Shown here in pieces: positions 1 to 8,559 of a DNA stretch of 64,000 bases. The DNA lies in the NCBI RefSeq assembly GCF_964204645.1, contig NC_134030.1, forward strand, positions 21,705,210-21,769,209, written 5' to 3'. The translations under genes were made by a program, and so were the position numbers. Within the stretch, counting starts at the first letter, position 1, and each line of letters starts with the position of its first letter. The notes below the pieces were generated by a model. That model had not been told where the DNA came from. It did not search any database and saw only the letters and a list, made by a program, of their open reading frames with translations. Origin of the DNA: Tubulanus polymorphus (Eukaryota; Nemertea; Palaeonemertea; Tubulaniformes; Tubulanidae).

Positions 1-877
1 TAGTTTATTCGACGTTTCGACTATATCCTAATAGTCATCTTCAGGAATACTGTATTCCTTGAGCTAGTGTAGTTTATTCAACGTTTCGACTATACCCCAA
101 TAGTCATCTTCAGGAATACTGTATTCCTTGAGCTAGTGTAGTTTATTCAACGTTTCGACTATACCCCAATAGTCATCTTCAGGAATACTGTATTCCTCGA
201 GCTAGTGTAGTTTATCCAACGTTTCGACTTGATCCTAAGTCATCTTCAGGAATACTGTATTCCTTGAGCTAGTGTAGTTTATTCAACGTTTTGACTATAT
301 CCTAATAGTCATCTTCAGGAATACTGTATTCCTTGAGCTAGTGTAGTTTATTCAACGTTTCCACTATATCCTAATAGTCATCTTCAGGAATACTGTATTC
401 CTCGAGCTAGTGTAGTTTATTCAACGTTTCGACTTTATCCTAATAGTCATCTTCAGGAATACTGTATTCCTTGAGCTAGTGTAGTTTATTCAACGTTTCA
501 ACTATATCCTAATAGTCATCTTCAGGAATACTGTATTCCTTGAGCTAGGGTAGTTTATTCAACGTTTCGACTATATCCTAATAGTCATCTTCAGGAATAC
601 TGTATTCCTTGAGCTAGTGTAGTTTATTCAACGTTTCGACTTTATCCTAATAGTCATCTTCAGGAATACTGTATTCCTTGAGCTAGTGTAGTTTATTCAA
701 CGTTTCAACTATATCCTAATAGTCATCTTCAGGAATACTGTATTCCTTGAGCTAGTGTAGTTTATTCAACGTTTCGACTATATCCTAATAGTCATCTTCA
801 GGAATACTGTATTCCTTGAGCTAGTGTAGTTTATTCGACGTTTCGACTATACCCCAATAGTCATCTTCAGGAATACT
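1..877. repeat. 69-bp minisatellite, about 12.7 copies
   Basis: Units start every 69 bp (1, 70, 139 and so on) with few substitutions. Each unit carries a cgtttcgac / atagtc / cttcagg core. On the minus strand this reads CTGAAGA, a 6-bp hairpin (GACTAT/ATAGTC), then GAAACG, the layout seen at ends of Penelope-like elements. A single diverged unit lies at about 43005-43062 in the equivalent intron of copy 1, so the array is a local expansion in the last intron of copy 0. There are no unique spacers. Confidence 0.9.
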
Positions 878-1118
878 TAAGTGTTTGTGAAATTCCAAGT
901 ATAAACATTATCTAGAACTAAGAGCCTTATCAATTAATAAGACGTGATAGAAACTAGGGGTAATAATTAATGATGTAAGAACAGTTACAAATTTGAAGCA
1001 GAACAAACTCAAAGGGTTCTAATATGATATAGTAGTGAATATAAGTTTATGAAGTCGAATGACTTTAGGATGTTTGCAGTTGTTCGGTGTTTGGTTTATA
1101 TTGTGTATTTATTTATAG

Positions 1119-1459
1119 GGCTTAGTAGAAATCTAAGTAATGAAACTGCTGGTGAAGGTAGATCGGGTACTGGCCGACCAGTGAGTGGTGTGTCGAGCAG
1201 TGGCCGACCAGTGAGTGGTGATGGTGGATCACTTGGTGGTGATGGTGGATCACTTGGTGGTGATGGTGGACCAGTTGGTGGTGAAGGAACAGTGAACGAT
1301 GAACCTGCTGGTGGTGTTAGTCCGACTAGTGACACTGTGTTCACTGGTGGTGGTGGGTCGCCTTATGGTGGTCAGGGTGATGGTAGTATACCTCCTAACT
1401 ATGATCGTCGATCTAGTGGTGGTAGCGGGCAGGATCCTGGGGGTTTATCAAACTCTTAA
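1119..1459 (+). CDS. Last coding exon of upstream Ig-receptor family gene (copy 0), partial
   Basis: An acceptor (tttatag) at 1118 opens an exon that is open in incoming phase 1 and ends in TAA at 1457-1459: 113 codons after the split one. The sequence around the acceptor and the first codons (SNET) match the last exon of copy 1 at 43977 (SNES). The flanks on both sides match too, including the 3' flank to about 4.6 kb. The encoded end is Gly/Ser/Pro-rich with short repeats (GRPVSG, GGDGGSL) and looks disordered. The rest of this gene lies left of the window. The ATG at 1049 lies in the intron-like part and is probably not the start. Family assignment rests on paralogy within the window. Confidence 0.72.
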
Positions 1460-1859
1460 CCGTCGATCTAGTGGTGACCGGAGGAGTGGTTATGGTAGAT
1501 CTACCTACCGCTGATATTGTGTTGTCAATGTTTAACCTCACCTGCTGTTTGACCTGTTTGCGTATTGCGTATTGTTTTAGAATTGATTGCTTTGCGTCAC
1601 CCGGTAGAAAATACGCTTCAATCTTGCATGTTTCAATATTTCAAAAACCGGAACTATGTTATACAGAACTTAAACCTCATGTTAATTTCGACCTATTTAT
1701 ATCGAATCTCAGTTCATTTGAAGATTGATAATTTTTCAGGAATTCTTTTTTATTCACAATCTCATAAACTCGTTTTGTAGTTTCTAAATATCGCTATTCG
1801 TGTTTTTTCCTCTCGTGGCCAAATTCACCCAGAATGTCATAGCTTTTAAAAGAGAAAAT

Positions 1860-1915
1860 GTCTGGGGCGCGCCCCCGGGCCCATGGCCTTCGACATCTGA
1901 AACAGTTCAACTGCA
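1860..1915. other. GC-rich island with clustered restriction sites
   Basis: Overlapping GGCGCGCC (1866-1873), CCCGGG (1874-1879), GGGCCC (1877-1882) and CCATGG (1881-1886) sit in the otherwise AT-rich 3' region of copy 0. This may be chance or a cloning or assembly artefact. Confidence 0.4.
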
Positions 1916-1942
1916 GAGACTCAATTGCCCCCCCCCCTCTTT

Positions 1943-2024
1943 GGGTCTAACTCACGACTGTGGAACTGGGTCTAATTCATGACTGTGGAACTGGGTCTAA
2001 CTCACGACTGTGGAACTGGGTCCT
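1943..2024. repeat. 25-bp tandem repeat in 3' flank of copy 0
   Basis: About 3.3 units of a ctgggtctaactcacgactgtggaa type. The same motif occurs in one or two units in the 3' flank of copy 1 (44310-44345) and in palindromic MITEs at 15060 and 48811, so it is probably MITE-derived. Confidence 0.8.
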
Positions 2025-2151
2025 GTATCACTGTTTGATGCTGCTTACAGGTATTAACTTTTTGCGCTTTTTCAAGTACGATTTTATACGAAAAGAAAAG
2101 AGAAAAAGAAAAATATGTTTAATCCCGTAAAAGAAAAAAAATGTAGTTTTC

Positions 2152-2157
2152 AATAAA
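2152..2157 (+). terminator. Probable polyadenylation signal of copy 0
   Basis: AATAAA, about 690 bp after the stop, follows an A/G-rich stretch. The same arrangement (ttttatacgaaaagacg, A/G-rich run, AATAAA) occurs after copy 1 at 44458, which supports a shared 3' UTR. Confidence 0.6.
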
Positions 2158-2457
2158 ATTATTGTTATTTATGTTATTTTATTTTTGTGCTATTGTACTC
2201 CTACATGTTCTAATTAGCAAATTATTTAATTATTCTCGAGTAGTTTGTGCTTTTCATGGAATGAAAAGATTGAATTTAATTCTAGTTTCATTTATTCAAG
2301 GATGATTTATCCAAGATCAATCAATAATATTGATTTACTTATCGTTTGTTCGTTCATTATATTATAATGTATCATATTAGAAAAAGATGGCTGCCGAAGC
2401 CGCATACCATTTCATTTGGTCGCATTTAAATCAGTTTTAGTACTATTAATATCTGTG

Positions 2458-2492
2458 TAAATGACCACCACGTTCGTCATGGTGGTCATTTA
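2458..2492. repeat. 13-bp perfect hairpin
   Basis: taaatgaccacca pairs with tggtggtcattta around a 9-nt loop. It lies between gatggctgcc (near 2386) and ggcggccatc (near 2497), themselves roughly inverted, so it may be the centre of a small foldback element. Confidence 0.7.
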
Positions 2493-2924
2493 TAAAGGCG
2501 GCCATCTTAGGCGAACGAGCTAGTCATTTCGATGTTTGAAACTAATTTGTATCAATTCCATTCATTTTTATGAATTAAAGGTAGATATATTTTGATTGTA
2601 GATACAATGTAGAATGTGCTACGTAGCTGTAGTTTTAGTTACAGTCGTGGAACTGATTAAGTGTAACTGGACAAACTTTTTTTTTGAAGTAATTTCTGTG
2701 AGAAAACAGTTTGAAGACTTCTATTTTCAATGAATTATTCTTTTTATATTTCATCATTTATTACTGGAATGTAGTATGTTTGTTTAGCGGTATTCTTTTG
2801 ATTACCTATTTCGTGACATAATTTGATATTCAAGTTTAGAAAAAAAGTCGAGCGCGATTGAATATTCTATTTGTTATATAGATAATGCAATGTACATTTT
2901 TGGAGGAGTTAAATAGCGCGTTAT

Positions 2925-3225
2925 GCATATATATATTGGTACCTTATTGGATATTTTATAACCGCAATCAATAACAAAGTTATACCCTGTAACATGTTAT
3001 ATGATTGTTTTGAATTTCAAGGTCGTTGGTTTTTGTATATGGTCACCAGGGGGCGTTGAATAGCCAAATAGCTTAGTATTTCCATATTTTATTGGTACCT
3101 AGGCATATTTTGTAGCCACAATCAATTGCAAAATTGTAGTTCGCGACATTTTCTACGATTGTGGTGAGTTTCCAGGTCGTGACTTCATTGATATGTTCAC
3201 CAGGGGGCCCTGAATATTGAAATTT
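2925..3225. repeat. Diverged direct repeat pair, about 160 bp each
   Basis: Two adjacent blocks share the order attggtacct, aaccgcaatcaat / agccacaatcaat, aaggtcgt / caggtcgt and tcaccaggggg. Origin unknown. Confidence 0.65.
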
Positions 3226-3485
3226 CCTTATCATTGACCTTTTCCCTGGACCCTTGGTTTGTTTTCACGCGCGAGAAAAAATCATTTTGGTTTACTTTGG
3301 TGCGTGTATGGATTTTGAAGTATACCTAGGGGATATGAACGTCATATTTTTATAAACTAAAACATCTCTCAAAAGTGAGCATTATCAGAATTTGGTTGGA
3401 AATATAAGGGATATAGACATCATAATTGTCTATACTGAAGATCGGAAAAACTGAATCTCTTAAAATGTATATATCGGTAATTACC

Positions 3486-3946
3486 ATCTAAATACATGTA
3501 TCTGTAACTAAGATCTAAATACATGTATCTGTAACTAAGATCTAAATACATGTATCTGCAACTAAGATCTAAATACATGTATCTGCAACTAAGATCTAAA
3601 TACATGTATCTGCAACTAAGATCTAAATACATGTATCTGTAACTAAGATCTAAATACATGTATCTGTAACTAAGATCTAAATACATGTATCTGCAACTAA
3701 GATCTAAATACATGTATCTGTAACTAAGATCTAAATACATGTATCTGTAACTAAGATCTAAATACATGTATCTGTAACTAAGATCTAAATACATGTATCT
3801 GTAACTAAGATCTAAATACATGTATCTGTAACTAAGATCTAAATACATGTATCTGTAACTAAGATCTAAATACATGTATCTGTAACTAAGATCTAAATAC
3901 ATGTATCTGTAACTAAGATCTAAATACATGTATCTGTAACTAAGAT
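3486..3946. repeat. 27-bp minisatellite, about 17 copies
   Basis: Unit taactaagatctaaatacat plus gtatctg. 27 is a multiple of 3, so the minus strand has an open frame of repeated MYLDLSYRY. This is a satellite artefact, not a protein gene. Confidence 0.95.
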
Positions 3947-4092
3947 CTGTAACTGTATTTCGATTAGAATACAGTTTATAACTGTATTTTAATGAGAATA
4001 CAGTTTATAACTGTATTTTAATTAGAATACAGTTTATAACTGTATTTTGATTAGAATACAGTTTATAACTGTATTTTGATTAGAATATAGTG
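3947..4092. repeat. About 29-bp palindromic tandem repeat, five units
   Basis: Units pair aactgtatt with aatacagtt around ttaattag, so each unit can fold on itself. It abuts the 27-bp array. Confidence 0.85.
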
Positions 4093-4311
4093 TAATTTTA
4101 TTCTTAATTGAATACAATTTAACCTGAACAATGGTTTACCTGGATTACAATGTATTATACACTGTGCTGTTATTATTCATTTGATTGTATTTTATCGTTA
4201 GTAACTATTGAAAACGTTATATTTCATTTGAACCAGTTTTGCAAAACATGACACTTTTATGATGTATTGAAAATTGATGTTTGATGCGGTTTGTAAAACA
4301 CGTTTATTTAG

Positions 4312-4418
4312 ATCGTGATCGGTTCCTGGTAAAACCAGGCGATCGTAGGCTCCTGGTAAAACCAGGGAGATCGTGGACTCCTGGTAAAACCAGGGAGATC
4401 GTGGGCTTCTGGTAAAAC
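4312..4418. repeat. About 35-bp tandem repeat (tcctggtaaaaccagg)
   Basis: Three to four units of gatcgtgg plus ctcctggtaaaaccaggga. Copy 1's flank has one unit at 45175, so this too is a copy-specific expansion. Confidence 0.8.
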
Positions 4419-4629
4419 TTTGTGCTGTGTTTTGTTTGTGTTAGAAATTGCTAATGATGTAACGAGCTTATTTTATTCGCTGAAATAAAAGGAATTCATC
4501 TATAGAAATAAAGTCATTATTTTCTTGTGTCAACTGTAGCCGAGGTAGAATCGACCCGGGTCGCGGTGAAGTTCAACGTTTGCTGATGATGGAGCACCAG
4601 TTACAGAAGAGGAAATCGAGTTTGGTACA

Positions 4630-5890
4630 GGGGGGCATCCTCCCTCTGCAGGGACTCGAACCTGATGGCATCGCTACACTCAGCCACGGCACGAACCCCT
4701 GCCATAGACAACCATGTGCGCAGTTACATGCGCACTATCCGAACCAAAACTGGCGGCACCAATCAGATTGCTCGTTGTATAATCGTTGAGGCAGATTTCA
4801 AGGAGGAACTATAAATGGGAAAACCAAAAATAAAACGGGATTTCTGATTGGCTAAAAATCACATCATCTGAACTGCGCATGTATCTGCGCACACGGTGGA
4901 TTGTGGCAGGGTTTCGTGCCGTGGCAATCTCGATGCCATCAGGTTCGAATCCCTGCCGGGGAGGATGAGGGGGTACTCCCTCAGCGTGAAACGTCAGTAA
5001 AACGGGTGGCACACTTCTATCAATAAGGTCATGAGATCTGATTTTTGGTTTACCTATGCCGTCACTTATGAGCAAGTGCGCCGATTTATATGGGCGTAAA
5101 CGGTTCAAGACATTAGCGCCTAGCCAGAACCGGGTTCCTAGGGAGATTTCTGCCGAAAACGATATTTTTGACGGCCGATTTTTCAGATCCTCGGTTTTAT
5201 GGCATAAACATCCGATGACCTACATCTATGACGTTTTGGCGTAGATTCCTCATTAACGGGGTTCCCTATGCATCGCAACAACCAATCAGAGCTACGCGCA
5301 CCTGCTACGGAGTCCCGTCGATACTCTATTTAGTAACTTGTATTCTAAATCTATATTGTATGAATAGAAATATCAATTTGAAAACATCTTGCTTTCTAAA
5401 ATTGATATTTGTTGCACCAGGGCTTATTTTGGTGACTAAAACGTGCGTATGAATATGCCGATGAATTTTACGCAATACTTATTTGCATATGAAAAACACC
5501 GAACAGGTGAACTAGTATTGTTTGCGATATAACTAATCGTCATACTCGACGCCATAATCAGTAAGTCTGGTCCGTCTCGAACCTCTCAGATGCACCGGTA
5601 TCGTGTGCGAAACACGTGTAGCATGTCTAATTGCCATCCTACCATGACGGGGATTCGAACCTGACATGTACCCGTGGTATACGCGTAGCTTACGTGGTGT
5701 AAGTGACAGCCAATCGGAAATCCCGCTTTTGTTAGCCTATTTTTAATTCTTACTTTACCGATTACACAACTAGCAATTTGACATGTGCCGGTGCGGTAAA
5801 CCTTTGCACCCGGCTAGTGAGGCAGGGGTTCGCGCTGAGGCTGGGTATAACGATGTAATCAGGCTCGATTCCTTGCCGTGGTAGGATGGA
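4630..5890. mobile_element. Cluster of tRNA-like SINE fragments
   Basis: RNA polymerase III B-box-like words (ggttcgaatcc or ggttcgagtcc, either strand) occur near 4658, 4940, 5650 and 5860, next to gccgtggc / gatggcatc / tcgctacac text. The pattern resembles degraded tRNA-derived SINEs in several orientations. Between them, 5000-5560 shows nothing I recognise. No fragment folds into a full cloverleaf by eye. Confidence 0.5.
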
Positions 5891-6334
5891 AGTAATAGGG
5901 ATAATGGGCATTCAAGCCAAAGGTCGAACGGTCGAGCTCGTAAAAAATGAAAAAACATTAAAATAATAACAATTTCTACTTGAATTACTCGCGAAACTCA
6001 TAAAAATGAAAAATAAATTCTCACACGCTCGAATTTATTTTTCATTTTTTACTCGCTAAAAAGTAACGAGTAATTAACGAGTTGTTTGAATTGATATTTT
6101 AAACATATTTCAATATTTATATTTGTATGAGTTAGATTTTTAAACATTAAAGTGTGAGTAAAGTGTGAGTGAAATAATTCATATTTAAAACATTGAATAT
6201 TTATATTTGAATGAGTTTTAATAAAAGTTTTGTTATAAAAATGAAGAAAGAAGAAGAACCATAATTACATAATTAATATTCTTAAAACTCCTTTCAATAA
6301 TGATGATATAATACTTTCAAAAGATTACAATGAT

Positions 6335-6559
6335 TTGATTAACTTAAGAATTGAAAAAAGACAATTATATTATTTCAATTTTGATAATAAACAAATTATC
6401 TATAATGAAAATTCATCAAATATTGGAATTCAATGTGAATTAGATAATAATAATTCTTATAAAGATATTGGAATTCAATGTAATTTTGATGATGAAATTG
6501 TTGCGCCTAAATATAATCCTAATGAAAGCGTTTTATGTAATTGTGGAAAATATTACTAG
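6335..6559 (+). CDS. Small AT-rich ORF inside Polinton-like element
   Basis: 74 codons, Asn/Ile/Tyr-rich, with two copies of an IGIQC motif about 18 residues apart and a C-terminal CNCGKYY. Base use is much more AT-biased than in the receptor exons, as expected for cargo of a mobile element. It has no recognisable domain and may be a fragment. Confidence 0.35.
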   Translation: MINLRIEKRQLYYFNFDNKQIIYNENSSNIGIQCELDNNNSYKDIGIQCNFDDEIVAPKYNPNESVLCNCGKYY

Positions 6560-6631
6560 ATAAAGTAACTTATTGTTTTTTTATTTAAATCTTTTTAATT
6601 TCTATTCGCGTTATTGGTTAACAAGAATTGA

Positions 6632-6982
6632 CTAGATTATGTTTTCATCTAAAGTTTCTTTAAAATTTAAAACTGTATTGAATACTTTAGGATTTTTAAC
6701 ACCATTATCAAAAGTATCTACTAGTTCAGTAATTAAATATGTTTCATTTGATAATATTTGATTAATCATAGTTATGTTATCGATTTTATAATACCTTGCG
6801 GACACTAAATTTGTTGCTGAAATATAATTTTTAATGTAAAACTGTGAAAATGATTTATTGGTTTCATTGATTTCGATTTTAAAGTTGGGTTCTTCTTCTG
6901 TCTTCATTTTAATAACAAAATTTTTATTAAAATGAATCCAACGCATATAAATATTCAATGATTTATGAATTATTTCACTCAC
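6632..6982 (-). CDS. Small AT-rich ORF inside Polinton-like element (minus)
   Basis: Up to 116 codons. The likely true start is an internal Met before KTEEEPNFK, because the equivalent start (KKEEEP) is present but broken by a stop in the other arm near 6241. The product is Asn/Ile/Lys-rich with no domain I recognise. Duplication of its 5' end in both arms shows the element formed by inverted duplication of one end of a larger parent. Confidence 0.4.
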   Translation of the reverse strand: MSEIIHKSLNIYMRWIHFNKNFVIKMKTEEEPNFKIEINETNKSFSQFYIKNYISATNLVSARYYKIDNITMINQILSNETYLITELVDTFDNGVKNPKVFNTVLNFKETLDENII

Positions 6983-7176
6983 ACTTTACTCACACTTTCT
7001 TCTAGCGAGTAGAAAATGAAAAATAAATTCGAGCGTGTGAGAATTTATTTTTCATTTTTATGAGTTTCGCGAGTAATTCAAGTAGAAATTGTTATTATTT
7101 TTATGTTTTTTCATTTTTTACGAGCTCGACCGTTCGACCTTTGGCTTGAAAGCCCATTATCCCTATTACTGATGGA

Positions 7177-7665
7177 ACTTGATGGCATCGCTACACTCAC
7201 TCGGCCACGGCACGAACTCCTGTCACACTCGGGGTTACGCAGCTAGGTGCGCAGATTTGCCGCAGGAAAACGCGCGATGGAATCGGTCTTAGTCTTACTG
7301 ACGAATTTATCGGTAAAGTGGCTGATGCGATATCGATCTGTCACGCTATGATTGATTTACCCCAATGGATAAAAATCCTCGCCTGACAAAAACGCTCTTA
7401 CTTCTCGATGATCATCTTTACGGGGTTGAACACGTCTGTCGTGCTTTGATGCCGTCATCATTTTGCGCATCCCTCATTGGATACACGCGCATAGAGTTTC
7501 AGGCACGCACGGTAGTACGTAATCGACGCACAATTCTATATCGGCCATCCTGAAGGCTCACCATAATCAACAGACCCGACGACTCAAACTCCTCGGTGAT
7601 GTCGCCGGTAAGCGTGGTGGGTATTTGCTCCTGTGCAGCGGGATAAGGCACACGAGAACGTTGTG
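7177..7665. other. Degraded repeat sequence, unassigned
   Basis: SINE-like text (gatggcatcgctacactcactcggccacggc) continues from before the Polinton-like insertion. The rest reads like decayed transposon sequence leading into the LINE fragment. The 62-codon frame at 7365-7553 is not convincing. Confidence 0.4.
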
Positions 7666-7670
7666 TACCA

Positions 7671-7727
7671 CCGGGTCGTACCTATGTTTTAGAACACGAG
7701 ATGTTCTAAAACGTTGGTACGACCCGG
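7671..7727. repeat. 26-bp inverted repeat hairpin inside LINE remnant
   Basis: Arms 7671-7696 and 7702-7727 (ccgggtcgta to ttttagaaca and complement) pair with two mismatches around a 5-nt loop. It is a small foldback insertion or the tip of one. Confidence 0.85.
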
Positions 7728-7729
7728 TA

Positions 7730-8146
7730 TATCGGGTCCGGGAACTCACGATAAACGCCTTCACGAAACGACGCGAACAGATCGGTTTAACATCCGTCGA
7801 CGAACGAATTCAATTTTCAGTTCTTGTTTTGACATACAAATGCATTCACTGCCTAGCTCCACCCTATTTACAATCGAATTGTACACATCAAGCCGTTCAT
7901 TACGATCCTCCGGGGGCCGTTTCAATAGACAAGGCTTAGACTTAAGACTGGTCTAAGACAAACTTAGTTCTATAGCCAATCTTACAACTTAAGACCAGTC
8001 TTAAGATTTAAGACCACTTTTGGTCTTAAGTCTTGACAATGGTCTATTTCTCGTGCCGCATGTGGAATAAGCTTCCCCTCTCTAATAGGGCATCAGACAG
8101 TTTAGCGATCTTCAGACGAAGTCTGAAAACATATCTGTTTGTTTAA
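7730..8146 (+). pseudogene. 3' end of a CR1/L2-type LINE ORF2, interrupted
   Basis: The frame reads FSVLVLTYKCIHCLAPPYL, a signature of the reverse-transcriptase C-terminus in jockey/CR1/L2-like LINEs. After a MITE insertion at about 7922-8050 it resumes as RMWNKLPLSN...FRRSLKTYLF and ends in TAA at 8144, the usual LINE ORF2 end. Only this tail is preserved; no polymerase catalytic motif is present. It is a dead 5'-truncated copy. Confidence 0.75.
7922..8050. mobile_element. Palindromic MITE (cttaagac family)
   Basis: Inverted ends (aatagac...cttaagac and complement) interrupt the LINE frame. The same family occurs at 48811-48950 and, more decayed, near 34137-34268. Confidence 0.7.
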
Positions 8147-8419
8147 AATCATAAGGTCCATAGATAAGTTTGTGTCCGTCTAAAGTACATAGTTTGAGTT
8201 TTATGAGGTATTATCATTTATATCGACATATATTCTATTCATGCATAAGAGCCATTAGACTTTCATCAATCTGTTTAACTGAGTTAGCTTCACTTCGTCT
8301 CACTCAGGTTTGCTGTGACCGGTTTCTATAGTTTTCACAAGTTTCGGCATATCACTGCACGACTGTCTAAGGTAAATAGTTTGATATGACACATTTTGTC
8401 AGTTAATCAGGCGGTTCAC

Positions 8420-8545
8420 AGATCATTTTGTGTCTCGATATTTACCAACCAATCATTTTGTGTCTCGATATTTACCAACCAATCATGTGGTGCCTCGATA
8501 TGTACCATCCAATCATTATGTATCTCGATAAATACCAAGCAATGA
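8420..8545. repeat. About 36-bp tandem repeat (tgtctcgatatttaccaacc)
   Basis: Four to five diverged units. Shorter versions recur at 9570-9650 and 51335-51410 in the paralogous 5' flanks. Confidence 0.75.
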
Positions 8546-8559
8546 CTTCGTGCCTCGAT

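Larger units (their letters stand above)
2160..4560. other. 3' flank of copy 0, duplicated after copy 1
   Basis: No gene is seen. The stretch 4090-4570 is recognisably paralogous to 44740-45320, with shared text such as gatgcggttt, ctcctggtaaaac and the end gaccccgggtcg/gacccgggtcg. The copy 0 version is longer because of the satellites listed separately. Confidence 0.7.
5891..7170. mobile_element. Polinton/Maverick-like non-autonomous element
   Basis: 167-bp terminal inverted repeats (5891-6057 and 7004-7170) are nearly identical, start AGTAATAGGG and end in CT. The element is flanked by a perfect 6-bp direct repeat GATGGA (5885-5890 and 7171-7176). Long TIRs with 5'-AG ends and 6-bp target duplications are the published hallmarks of Polintons/Mavericks. 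At 1,280 bp it is far too short to hold their polymerase and integrase, and none is visible. Homology between the arms continues inward beyond the TIR (for example gaagaaagaagaagaacc and gaagacagaagaagaaccc), as if one terminal gene region had been copied to both ends. It interrupts a SINE-like fragment. Confidence 0.8.

Noticed and set aside
1-877. CRISPR-like regular array
   Set aside because: Units are repeated end to end with no unique spacers, and the DNA is clearly eukaryotic.
1049-1118. ATG at 1049 as a gene start for the Gly-rich exon
   Set aside because: The paralogous sequence at 43900-43976 is intron plus acceptor; the exon is open from the acceptor at 1118 in phase 1.
3420-3929. 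169-codon minus ORF of MYLDLSYRY repeats
   Set aside because: Product of a 27-bp minisatellite; no splice context or start signal.
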